Below, in pieces: positions 26,529 through 34,890 of a stretch of 64,000 bases of DNA (positions are counted from its first letter, which is position 1; every line of letters begins with the position of its first letter). The DNA is from an uncultured Bacteroidales bacterium (GTDB lineage: Bacteria > Bacteroidota > Bacteroidia > Bacteroidales > FEN-979), in contig CAIWXI010000075.1 of the NCBI GenBank assembly GCA_903916595.1, forward strand, positions 1-64,000, written 5' to 3'. The translations under genes and the position numbers were made by a program. Below the pieces are notes generated by a model. The model saw only the letters and a list, made by a program, of their open reading frames with translations, was not told the origin of the DNA and ran no database searches.

Positions 26529-27470
26529 CTATTTTATTTTACTGACGCTAAACTCCACCATTACCGGAAGATGGTCTGATGGGTATAGCCCGTTCCTGTT
26601 ATCTGTTATGATTTCATAGCTCATTACTTTAAAAGCCTGAGTGTTCCTGGTGAAAATGAAATCGATCAGATTCCCTTCGTCGGGATGATAGGGAAAACCG
26701 ACAAAGGAATAAGTGGGTTGCTTCAGAGTATCAGAAAGGGATGTCCTTGTATCTGTAAGAAAGCCGGGGATTGATTTATTCGTGAGCAGATGGTAAGCCT
26801 CTCCGGAGGAAGTGGAATTAAAGTCACCACATAAAATTACCGGTCTTCCGTATGTGATTTCTTCGATTTTCTTTCTGATTAACCTGGCGCTTTCAAGTCT
26901 CGCTTCCTCACTCTGATGGTCAAAATGAGTGTTGAAAATAAAAAACAACTGCCCGCTTTGTTTTTCCCTAAGCATCAGCCAGCTTACAATCCTGGTACAC
27001 GCGGTATGCCAGGATTTCGAACCCGGTATATCGGGGGTCTTCGAAAGCCAGAAAACGGCACCATCTACCTTTAAAAACCGGGATGTCTTGTAGAATACAG
27101 GGGAAAATTCACCGGCCTTATTTCCGTCATCCCTGCCTGCACCTAACCATGAATATTCTTTCAGAGTATCCCTGAGATCAATCAGCTGATCGTAAAGAAC
27201 TTCCTGTAAACCCACCAGATCGGGCTTGTATTTTAAAAAAACATCATACACCATATCTTTCCGGTGGTCCCAGTTATAAACACTGTCGGCCGGATTATTA
27301 TAACGGATATTGAAGGTCATTACCTTTAATGGTATCTGGGCCGGAGCAACGAGGCCCGCGAACATACATAGGAGAAGGAGAAAACAGGTTTTTGCAAGTC
27401 GGGATTCACGATTCGCAAATAACCTGCGGCCGCGTGAAAAAAAAGCATTTCTTTTCGTGGGGTAATCCAT
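26529..27470 (-). CDS. Secreted endonuclease/exonuclease/phosphatase-family protein
   Basis: 313 residues. After an N-terminal hydrophobic signal (about 28-45, ending APAQ) the EEP fold shows MTFNIRYNN, VGLQEV (metal Glu), NTHFDHQ, LCGDFNSTSSG and YPSDHLPV (catalytic Asp-His). The family hydrolyses phosphodiesters and phosphates, including sphingolipid and sugar phosphates. The first 27 residues before the signal are unusual and include two heptamer-like units (ATTCACG, ATTCGCA at 27403-27416), so the true start may be later. Confidence 0.88.
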   Translation of the reverse strand: MDYPTKRNAFFSRGRRLFANRESRLAKTCFLLLLCMFAGLVAPAQIPLKVMTFNIRYNNPADSVYNWDHRKDMVYDVFLKYKPDLVGLQEVLYDQLIDLRDTLKEYSWLGAGRDDGNKAGEFSPVFYKTSRFLKVDGAVFWLSKTPDIPGSKSWHTACTRIVSWLMLREKQSGQLFFIFNTHFDHQSEEARLESARLIRKKIEEITYGRPVILCGDFNSTSSGEAYHLLTNKSIPGFLTDTRTSLSDTLKQPTYSFVGFPYHPDEGNLIDFIFTRNTQAFKVMSYEIITDNRNGLYPSDHLPVMVEFSVSKIK

Positions 27471-27499
27471 TTGGTCAAAATTAATTTCTGTTCCGGGAT

Positions 27500-27507
27500 C
27501 AAATTTA
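27500..27507 (-). promoter_or_regulatory. Possible -7 box of the EEP gene
   Basis: TAAATTTG on the minus strand, 29 bases before the ATG at 27470; exact TAnnTTTG match without a spaced TTG. A plus-strand TAGATTTG at 27521-27528 could serve the divergent gene at 27559. Confidence 0.35.
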
Positions 27508-27558
27508 AGCCTTTTTGACGTAGATTTGTAGTAAAGCCAGATTCTTCAATATCAAAAC

Positions 27559-28095
27559 ATGTTCAGTTCAAAGCCCCTGATACCTCCTGCTGCGATCAGT
27601 GTTTGCCTCTGGGTACTCATATTATTATTCACGGCGGATGGCTTTACCCAGAAAACCCTGCTTCTCGAGAAAGTGGGGACCAGGAGGAAATTCTTCTTTC
27701 ATGATGAAGATAAATTCATGCTCAGGACCGTCAAACCTGATACTTTTGTTTCAAGCCGCCTTTGGGATTTCAATGAGAAAAACCTCAGTCTTCATACCTA
27801 TATACCCTTCACAGTTGAGTATGATAACATCAGGTTTGTTTACAAGGATTACAAGTTCGTTAAAAAAATGGGTTTTTACTGCATCATCTTTTCAGGAGTC
27901 ACGTTCACCGCTATCTCTATTAATCATCTCCTGAATAACGAACAGGTCGTTACACCCGATATGGCTTATCTTACATTACCATTTCTTGGAGTCGGAATAC
28001 TATGCCTTTCGCTTTCAAGAGAGAGAATGAAAATGGGGCTCAGATGGAAATTAAAATTTCTCGACATGCCGGTATTTCCTATTGATGGACGCTGA
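27559..28095 (+). CDS. Hypothetical membrane-anchored protein
   Basis: 178 residues: hydrophobic N-terminus (about 11-28), a beta-rich middle with KVGTRRKFFFHDEDKFMLRT, then two hydrophobic segments (about 112-130 and 142-156) near the C-terminus. No family recognised. It ends 13 bases before the start of the barrel-like protein gene (28109) and probably shares its transcript. Confidence 0.68.
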   Translation: MFSSKPLIPPAAISVCLWVLILLFTADGFTQKTLLLEKVGTRRKFFFHDEDKFMLRTVKPDTFVSSRLWDFNEKNLSLHTYIPFTVEYDNIRFVYKDYKFVKKMGFYCIIFSGVTFTAISINHLLNNEQVVTPDMAYLTLPFLGVGILCLSLSRERMKMGLRWKLKFLDMPVFPIDGR

Positions 28096-28108
28096 TAAAA
28101 CAAAAACT

Positions 28109-28723
28109 ATGAAAAAATTACTGATCACTTTCGTATTACTCGCCTGCGTTATCGTTCCTGCCCGGGCCCAGGAGAAACCCGCTCAGAAGTTTCATGAATT
28201 CGGGATCATTTTTTCAAACCTCGATAACTTTGGCCTGAAGTATAAATATGGTGGCCAAAAAACGATGCTCCGTGTGAGCCTGCTTTCACTCAACCTGGGC
28301 TCAAATAAACAGTGGGGCCGTGATATTGATTCCAACAGCATAAAACAAAGGAACTACGGAATTGGTTTCCGAATCGGCCTCGACCATAAGATCCCTTTGT
28401 TCTCAACCTTTTCCCTTCTGATCGGAGGTGAACTTGGCATGAATTATAACAACGGCTATTATTATTCAGAAAGCAAAGGCGCCTCGGTTTCTGAGCGGAA
28501 AAGCTGGAGTATCTCACCGGTCATTTCATTCATTTTTGGGCTCAATTATATTTTAAAAGACCATCTTGTTCTGGGTGCCGAGATCAATCCGACAGTTTCT
28601 TATTCATACGGTATCACGAAGTTAATACAACCCATAGAAGCCCAGGTTACTGCAAGCAATTTCGGATTTAGCCTGGCCACATCCGGCGCCGGATTGTATA
28701 TCGCATACAGGTTTGGTAAATAA
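28109..28723 (+). CDS. Outer-membrane beta-barrel-like protein, unknown function
   Basis: 204 residues from ATG 28109, which starts a clean signal peptide (MKKLLITF to ARAQ); the earlier in-frame start would overlap the previous gene. The mature part alternates polar and aromatic or hydrophobic residues in strand-like segments (for example KYGGQKTMLRVSLLSLNLG, GFSLATSGAGLYIAYRF) and ends in a C-terminal aromatic strand, as in small barrels. Function unknown. Confidence 0.72.
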   Translation: MKKLLITFVLLACVIVPARAQEKPAQKFHEFGIIFSNLDNFGLKYKYGGQKTMLRVSLLSLNLGSNKQWGRDIDSNSIKQRNYGIGFRIGLDHKIPLFSTFSLLIGGELGMNYNNGYYYSESKGASVSERKSWSISPVISFIFGLNYILKDHLVLGAEINPTVSYSYGITKLIQPIEAQVTASNFGFSLATSGAGLYIAYRFGK

Positions 28724-28739
28724 ATCCTGCGTAAATTTG
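28712..28739 (+). promoter_or_regulatory. Putative promoter of the mscS gene
   Basis: TTTG (28712-28715), 16-base spacer, TAAATTTG (28732-28739), an exact -7 match. Leader of about 25 bases to ATG 28772. The -33 element lies inside the previous gene. Confidence 0.45.
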
Positions 28740-28771
28740 TCATATAATTAAAGGTTGTAAGATTTTATAGA

Positions 28772-30427
28772 ATGAATTTTTTCTCAAGGACAATAGTTTC
28801 TGTTTTTGCTTTATTCATTATAACGTTTCAGCCTTCTCCGCTGATTGCCCAGAATAACGGAACAGCAAACGATTCCCTGCATTCTGTAAACGCGGGATAT
28901 CCTGTAAACCCATTCGGAGAGACCTTGTTTTATATTAAAGCGGGAATAGGGCCTTTTTCGGCAAAGGACAGGGCTCAAACGGTTACCGGGATTATCAGGA
29001 AGCTCGCCACAGACCCTTTTTATTCAAGCGATTCACTGTTGATTTCGAATAAAGAAGGAGAAGTAAACCTGGTATGCAAAGGCCAGGTTATTACAGCAGT
29101 AACCGAGGCCGATGCAAAAGCCGAAAACAGACCGGCCGACATGATCGCATACGAACGGCACAGACTTGTTGCCGCTTCAATTGAGAAACACATTGAACGG
29201 AATTCCGAAGAGGGAATTCTTAAAAGCATCATGTTCTCGGTAATAGTGCTGATTCTGCTTATCCTCCTCGTTTACCTGGTAAATAAACTGCATCATTTTA
29301 TCGACAAAAGGATACACCAGGCCAAAGCCGGCCCGCTTGCCAAAATAAAAATCCGTGATTACCAGCTCATCCCCCTTCACCGGCAAATACGCTTGCTTCA
29401 CATTACGAATGTGTTTTTCAGGTATGGGCTGATTGTTCTGATGTTCTTTAGTGCGCTATGGTTAACCAGCTACCTGCTGCCTTGGACCAAAGCCTATTCT
29501 CTTATCTTCCTGGGGTTCATTATTAAGCCATTGAAAGATTTCCTCAATACTCTCTGGTTTTTCATACCCAATCTGCTCACTATCATTGTTATTGTTTTTA
29601 TAACAACCCTTATCATCCGGTTTTTCAGGTTCATGAGAACGGAAATAGAAAAAGGCGCTATCAAGATCAGTGGTTTTTATCCTGAATGGGCTCTGCCTGT
29701 TTTCAATATCATCAGGTTTCTGATCTGGGCCTTTTCGATCATCCTGATCTATCCTCACCTGCCGGGATCAGATTCTAAGGTTTTCCAGGGAATGTCGGTA
29801 TTCATAGGACTTCTGGTTTCACTGACTTCCGCGAGCATTCTCGGGAATCTGGTCGCAGGTTTTGCCCTGACTTTCACCAGGGCTTTCCAGATCGGCGACC
29901 GCATCAGGGTTGGCGAAAATGTAGGCGATGTGATTGAAAAGACTATGGCAGTTACCAAGATACGCACCATCAAGAATGAGATCATCACCATCCCCAACAG
30001 CAAGATCCAGTCATCGGAAGTGGTCAATTATTCGACCCTGGCCGGGGAGTCAGGACTGATTATCCATACTACCGTTACGATTGGTTATGATGCCCCCTGG
30101 AGGCAGGTACATCAGCTTCTGATCGATGCTGCTAAAGCAACGGATCTGCTAATGCTTTCTCCTGAGCCTTTTGTGCTTCAAAACGGTCTTGACGATTTTT
30201 ATGTGTCGTACCAGATCAATGCATATACCCGTAACGCATCGAAAATGGCCGTAATCCTTTCAGACCTTCATAAAAATATCCAGGAAAGTTTTAATAATTC
30301 AGGTGTCGAGATCATGTCGCCGCATTACCGGGCCTTGCGCGATGGTAACCGGATTGCAATGCCCGACGATCATCTTCCGGATTCATATACCAGGCCTTCA
30401 TTTGGCGTGAATCTAAACAAGGAATGA
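28772..30427 (+). CDS. MscS-family mechanosensitive channel with periplasmic domain
   Basis: 551 residues: signal peptide (1-26), periplasmic domain (about 27-150), then about five transmembrane helices and the MscS core. The pore-lining helix is glycine/alanine-rich (LTSASILGNLVAGFALTF), followed by the beta domain with GDRIRVGENVGDV and ITIPNSKI, both family landmarks. It releases solutes on hypo-osmotic shock. Its stop overlaps the ATG of the following outer-membrane barrel gene by four bases, so the inner-membrane channel and the barrel are translationally coupled. Confidence 0.92.
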   Translation: MNFFSRTIVSVFALFIITFQPSPLIAQNNGTANDSLHSVNAGYPVNPFGETLFYIKAGIGPFSAKDRAQTVTGIIRKLATDPFYSSDSLLISNKEGEVNLVCKGQVITAVTEADAKAENRPADMIAYERHRLVAASIEKHIERNSEEGILKSIMFSVIVLILLILLVYLVNKLHHFIDKRIHQAKAGPLAKIKIRDYQLIPLHRQIRLLHITNVFFRYGLIVLMFFSALWLTSYLLPWTKAYSLIFLGFIIKPLKDFLNTLWFFIPNLLTIIVIVFITTLIIRFFRFMRTEIEKGAIKISGFYPEWALPVFNIIRFLIWAFSIILIYPHLPGSDSKVFQGMSVFIGLLVSLTSASILGNLVAGFALTFTRAFQIGDRIRVGENVGDVIEKTMAVTKIRTIKNEIITIPNSKIQSSEVVNYSTLAGESGLIIHTTVTIGYDAPWRQVHQLLIDAAKATDLLMLSPEPFVLQNGLDDFYVSYQINAYTRNASKMAVILSDLHKNIQESFNNSGVEIMSPHYRALRDGNRIAMPDDHLPDSYTRPSFGVNLNKE

Positions 30428-31716
30428 GACGGAATTACTTTTCTCTTGTCCTGCTTATTTTACTGCTGTTTCAATATGCCGCCGCCGCCCAGGAGCAGTC
30501 TCAGATTACTGAGCAGAAAGATATCTTTGACCTGATCAGGTCCAAAAAATCGAAAGAGAAACATCTTGATGATACTATTGTCATTCAGCCTCATAAACTG
30601 TATATCTCCGCCTTCCCTATCATTGGATATAATCCGGCCCTGGGTGCCGTAGTCGGGGCAACCTTCAATCCGGCAGTATACTTCGGGAATCCCAGAAATA
30701 CTCCTATCTCGGCCTTTGCCATGAACCTGCAGCTTACCTCCCAGAAGCAGCTGATGGTCTCGCTTCGCTCGAGTATTTTCACCAGTAAAGCCAACTATAT
30801 TTTTAAAGGGGACTGGAGGTTTTACATGTATTATCAGCCCACCTACGGACTGGGTTCCAATATCAGCGGAGTGGATTCTACCAGCTGGATCATGCCCAAC
30901 GGCGATATCGCCGCTTCAGCCAGCCAGGAAGCCGAACCCATGAGGTTTGATATGGTCAGGTTTTATGAAACAGTCAACAAGCGGATCAAAGGGAGATTTT
31001 ATTTAGGAGTAGGCTACAGTCTCGATTATCACTGGGATATCGTTGATTCCAAATTGAATCTTGATTCGGGCCATGTGTTCCTGACCCAGCATTACATCTA
31101 TTCGGTCAATAACGGCTTTAATCCGAAAAACTATTGCACTTCCGGACTGGTATTATCGTTTCTCTTCGACAGCCGCGACAATACCTGCCGGCCAACCAAA
31201 GGGATTTATGCCAGCATCATGCCCCAGTTCAATCTCACATGGCTGGGGAGTTCGAAAAGTTCGATAGGCATTTATACTGAATTCAGGACATACGTGAGGC
31301 TCTCGAAGCGAAATCCGGCCCACCTCATCGCTTTCTGGTACAGCGGAGGTTTTGTCGCCTCGGGAGTGCTTCCATACCTCGACCTGCCTGCAATCGGATG
31401 GGATACCTACGGAAGGACCGGCAGAGGGTATGTGCAAGGGAGGATACGCGGAGTAAATTATCTGTACGGCGAAGTGGAATACCGTTTCCCGATCAGCGGT
31501 CCCTCAAGGATCTTCAGCGGCGTGGTTTTTTGCAATGCAGCCACATGCAATAATGCCGACAATTCAATCAAAGTACTGGAATACATTGCTCCCGGTTTCG
31601 GCGCCGGACTCAGGGTGATGCTCAATAAAAAGTCAAAATCAAATGTGACTATCGACATGGGCTTCGGACTGAACGGATCCAAAGGGCTGTTCCTGAATAT
31701 TAATGAAGCGTTTTAA
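30424..31716 (+). CDS. BamA/TamA (Omp85)-like outer-membrane barrel protein
   Basis: 430 residues: signal peptide (1-22), short linker, then an Omp85-like barrel without POTRA domains. Landmarks: GYNPALGAVVGATF, a DSRDN-TCRPTKG strand pair, and GRIRGVNYLYGEVEYRFPI, resembling the RG motif and following strand of Omp85 barrels. The ATG overlaps the mscS stop. The protein may be a passive pore or assembly factor for a partner; the pairing with MscS suggests a joint route through both membranes. Confidence 0.8.
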   Translation: MRRNYFSLVLLILLLFQYAAAAQEQSQITEQKDIFDLIRSKKSKEKHLDDTIVIQPHKLYISAFPIIGYNPALGAVVGATFNPAVYFGNPRNTPISAFAMNLQLTSQKQLMVSLRSSIFTSKANYIFKGDWRFYMYYQPTYGLGSNISGVDSTSWIMPNGDIAASASQEAEPMRFDMVRFYETVNKRIKGRFYLGVGYSLDYHWDIVDSKLNLDSGHVFLTQHYIYSVNNGFNPKNYCTSGLVLSFLFDSRDNTCRPTKGIYASIMPQFNLTWLGSSKSSIGIYTEFRTYVRLSKRNPAHLIAFWYSGGFVASGVLPYLDLPAIGWDTYGRTGRGYVQGRIRGVNYLYGEVEYRFPISGPSRIFSGVVFCNAATCNNADNSIKVLEYIAPGFGAGLRVMLNKKSKSNVTIDMGFGLNGSKGLFLNINEAF

Positions 31717-31717
31717 T

Positions 31718-31808
31718 GATGTACGATGTACGATGTACGATGTACGATGTACGATGTACGATGTACGATGTGCGATGTTCGATGTACGATGTGCGATGTA
31801 CGATGTAC
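31718..31808. repeat. 13-copy GATGTAC heptamer array
   Basis: Units are GATGTAC with GATGTGC and GATGTTC variants toward the 3' side. The array begins one base after the Omp85-like stop codon and ends 20 bases before the next (convergent) gene. Confidence 0.95.
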
Positions 31809-31828
31809 GAATTATCCGATATCTGCCA

Positions 31829-33865
31829 TCACTCTACCGGCACTATAATCCTCACCGCCCTTCCTTCTTCATAAACTGTTTTTCCATACTGTTTACCAAG
31901 GCGGTACATCGGATAAAGGTCCCATACAACTGCTGAAATCTTTTTGAGGTGGAACTCTTTCGAAGGGTCTTTCAGATCGTTAAGAATTTCTTTCGGGAAA
32001 GCCCCGTCGCGCCTGCAGATCTCCCAATCCCTGATGGCATCGAGGAGCTCAGGAGTGAGTGGGTTATTTCTCAATGCTTTCAGGCTGGTCGCCATACCGA
32101 AACCGGCATTATAACCTGCCGCCCTGGCCAGCATCCACTCCATCTCAGCCAGGGTTGTGCTGTCGGTAAGCAAATACCACCCCAGCATATGCGGCATCAG
32201 GTTACGGGTGAACAAACCCTGGTTGTCGATACGGTACTGCTGCATGCTCTCGGTAAACCCGCCGTTCCATGGCTCCCCCCAGTTGCAGTATGTGTTGATA
32301 TGCCAGTAAAACGGCTTCGACATGCTGGTTCCGTTCAGCACCGCGTGATCCAGGTTTTCGTAAAAGGCTTTGGCAAAGATCTCCTGGGCATAATCTCCCT
32401 GACCCGAGGCAAGGCAGCCTTCAAAACCGTCGAAATCCATCTGTGCAAAGCCGGTTTCATTGAACCGTCTGGCCAGATTTACTGCGATTTCCTGCTGAAG
32501 CTCCAGGTTTGGAAAAAATACCAGATAAGGGTGATCGAGTAATTTATTTACCTCTTTACCCTGCGGATGTGGTGAAGGTTTTGTTCCGAATGCCCCGCGT
32601 TTGCATCCTTTCAAACTATACGGACTGGCGGATGTGGCGCTGCTGTATGTAATCAGCTCGTCGTCGATACGGACCGTGCGCAGCCAGTCGGCTTTTTCGT
32701 TAGTGAAATATTGAGTTGATACGAGCTGCAGAACAGTATCGGTTTCAAGGATGTCTGTTTCAAGCCGGCTGCTTCCGGTAATCGCAAGTCGTGAATCAGG
32801 AACAGGGGTCACATAGGGATCATTCGTGTTTATGAAGTTTGTAAGCGTATGAGCGCCTAGCAGGATACCTTTGCTTTTTGCTTTTTCCATGCAGGTTTTC
32901 AGTCCCTGCAGTCCGTGCGGAAAGAATTCTTTACTCAATTCATAATGCCCCCAGCTGGCCCAGGCATTCATATGATAAAGAGTTTGCAGATTCGCCCTGC
33001 CCGTGTATCCCAGCATTTCGTCGATGGTTTCCTCTGAATAATCGGCAATGAGATATGACCTGCCTGAACGAGGCGAGCGTTTCGACCACATACCTTCAAT
33101 TAATGGATGGGGTAGTCCTTCGGCCAGTTCAATGGTTTCGATCCGGCTTAGGATCTTCTCTGACTTGCAGGCAAAAATTGCGATTTTTGATCCCTTCACT
33201 GTCTCTCCTTTAATTGGCTCAACGGGCATATCGGGAAACTGCCCCCACCATCCTTTGACTTTACGAGGGCGGGAACGATCCATGCTGTAGGCCTGTATCA
33301 CTGAACCAAAGTTGGTTTTCTGCGCCGAGCTGCTTCTTGATGGATCGGAACCTTCGTCGTTAAGAGGGAATCCTCCGAGTGTTTTTACATTCAGTGCCAT
33401 CAGGCCGATTGCTGTTGAATCGTTGCTGCTGATTCCCAGGATCTCGGCTACGGTTTCTCCGATACTCAGCTGAACGGGGCCCCAGCTGATAGCGTCGACC
33501 TTATTTTCAGGATACACACCGGTGATTTCAAAACTAAAGTAAGCAGGTTTTATGGTCACTTTCAGGTCTATCGTGACCTTGTTCAAAGGGAAGTAAAAAC
33601 GTAAAATGCCTTGCTGACCGTGAATTGTCAGACTTGAAGGAGACTCCCATCCGCTATCAGTCCTGATTTTAATAAGAAATGACACATCCTCTTTAAAGAG
33701 ACATTCTTTGTTATCGGAAAGGCTGATGAGTGATTCAATCTGCCCTTTGCTTCCGATCACTATCTTCAGCTCATCATTGCTGAAGGTGACCTGGGCAAAC
33801 GCATGAAATGACATACACCAGAAAATAAATGCAGCAACAACTGAAAATCTGATTCGTTTTCTCAT
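31829..33865 (-). CDS. Secreted glycoside-hydrolase-like protein, family not recognised
   Basis: 678 residues from ATG 33865, giving a signal peptide MRKRIRF to AFAQ. An N-terminal beta-sandwich of about 240 residues (FSFEITGVYPENKVDAISWG) precedes a barrel-like part with conserved-looking motifs TLYHMNAWASWGHYE, LGAHTLTNFINTNDPYV and FAQMDFDGFEGC, where an Asp at the end of a strand could be catalytic. An inserted beta module (about 385-450) contains VRIDDELITYSS. The layout resembles secreted alpha-galactosidase-like or related barrel hydrolases, but I cannot name a family. Confidence 0.6.
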   Translation of the reverse strand: MRKRIRFSVVAAFIFWCMSFHAFAQVTFSNDELKIVIGSKGQIESLISLSDNKECLFKEDVSFLIKIRTDSGWESPSSLTIHGQQGILRFYFPLNKVTIDLKVTIKPAYFSFEITGVYPENKVDAISWGPVQLSIGETVAEILGISSNDSTAIGLMALNVKTLGGFPLNDEGSDPSRSSSAQKTNFGSVIQAYSMDRSRPRKVKGWWGQFPDMPVEPIKGETVKGSKIAIFACKSEKILSRIETIELAEGLPHPLIEGMWSKRSPRSGRSYLIADYSEETIDEMLGYTGRANLQTLYHMNAWASWGHYELSKEFFPHGLQGLKTCMEKAKSKGILLGAHTLTNFINTNDPYVTPVPDSRLAITGSSRLETDILETDTVLQLVSTQYFTNEKADWLRTVRIDDELITYSSATSASPYSLKGCKRGAFGTKPSPHPQGKEVNKLLDHPYLVFFPNLELQQEIAVNLARRFNETGFAQMDFDGFEGCLASGQGDYAQEIFAKAFYENLDHAVLNGTSMSKPFYWHINTYCNWGEPWNGGFTESMQQYRIDNQGLFTRNLMPHMLGWYLLTDSTTLAEMEWMLARAAGYNAGFGMATSLKALRNNPLTPELLDAIRDWEICRRDGAFPKEILNDLKDPSKEFHLKKISAVVWDLYPMYRLGKQYGKTVYEEGRAVRIIVPVE

Positions 33866-33993
33866 CTGAAGAAGTGTTAGTAGAGGGGAATAATTCAAAT
33901 CCGGATGTAAACCTAACAATTTTTTTTAAAAATATTTTTCATGATCTATTTTTAGTACATTTAAGTCCTCAAAAACTTTAATATAATCTGACC

Positions 33994-34764
33994 ATGGAAT
34001 ATACTATTCTAAAAATTTCCATCGCCGATCGCATTGCAACGGTGACTATAAGTCGGCCGGCTGTGCTGAATGCCCTGAATACTCTGTTTTTCAAGGAAAT
34101 GGACCATTTTTTACATGATCTCCAGGCCAGGGATGATGTGAGAGTGCTGGTGATAACCGGTGAAGGCAAGGCTTTTGTAGCCGGCGCCGACATTGCGGAG
34201 ATGTCGGGGATGACACCCGAAGAGGCATTCGAATTTTCGAGGTTTGGCCAGAATGTTTTTGCCAGTCTTGAAAAGCTGCGCATCCCGGTCATTGCTGCTG
34301 TAAACGGATATGCCCTGGGCGGGGGCTGTGAACTGGCTATGGCCTGCGATTTCAGGATCGCAAGCAAACTGGCCAAATTCGGACAACCGGAGATGAACCT
34401 CGGACTTACCCCGGGCTATGCCGGGACCCAGCGTTTGTCGAGGATCTCGGGAATAGGAAATGCCCTATATCTCATACTTACTGCTGATACTATTACATCT
34501 GATGATGCCCTGCGGATAGGCCTGGTTCAAAAGCTCTGTGAACCTGAAACCCTGATGGAGGAAGTGATGAAGCTGGCATCAAAGTTAGCTTCCAATGGTT
34601 CCGGTGCATTACCGGCCATCAAGAAACTGATCCGCGACGGGATTTCCCTGCCATTTGAGGAAGCCAGCATACTCGAAGCCAGGGCATTCTCCACATCTTT
34701 CGGTGAGGCTGCTACAAAAGAGGGGATGAAGGCGTTTATGGAGAAGAGGAAACCCAACTGGTAA
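33994..34764 (+). CDS. Enoyl-CoA hydratase (crotonase)
   Basis: 256 residues. Crotonase fold enzyme adding water to 2-enoyl-CoA. Oxyanion-hole and catalytic motifs are intact: AFVAGADIAEM (about 61-71), NGYALGGGCELAMACD with one Glu (about 103-118), and FGQPEMNLGLTPGYAGTQRL with the second Glu (about 131). It opens the four-gene acyl-CoA set 33994-38690. Function could be in fermentation to butyrate or in beta-oxidation. Confidence 0.93.
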   Translation: MEYTILKISIADRIATVTISRPAVLNALNTLFFKEMDHFLHDLQARDDVRVLVITGEGKAFVAGADIAEMSGMTPEEAFEFSRFGQNVFASLEKLRIPVIAAVNGYALGGGCELAMACDFRIASKLAKFGQPEMNLGLTPGYAGTQRLSRISGIGNALYLILTADTITSDDALRIGLVQKLCEPETLMEEVMKLASKLASNGSGALPAIKKLIRDGISLPFEEASILEARAFSTSFGEAATKEGMKAFMEKRKPNW

Positions 34765-34772
34765 GGAATAAC

Positions 34773-34852
34773 GAATATTGGATATTGAATTTTGAACGGC
34801 GAACTCTAAGTTCAATATTCATAATTCGTTAATCAATATTCGATATTCAAAT
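34773..34852. repeat. Two converging heptamer-like arrays (GAATATT and TTCAATA types)
   Basis: Five degenerate units of GA-type (GAATATT, GGATATT, GAATTTT, GAACGGC, GAACTCT), a three-base centre AAG, then six units of complementary TTC-type (TTCAATA, TTCATAA, TTCGTTA, ATCAATA, TTCGATA, TTCAAAT). As RNA this could form a long imperfect hairpin between crotonase and 3-hydroxyacyl-CoA dehydrogenase. Confidence 0.7.
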
Positions 34853-34890
34853 CATTTAAGTAAAAATAAGAACCCCAAAATATCAAACCA

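Noticed and set aside
31949-32542. 197-codon plus-strand open frame
   Set aside because: Antisense to the hydrolase-like gene 31829-33865; no signal or domain.
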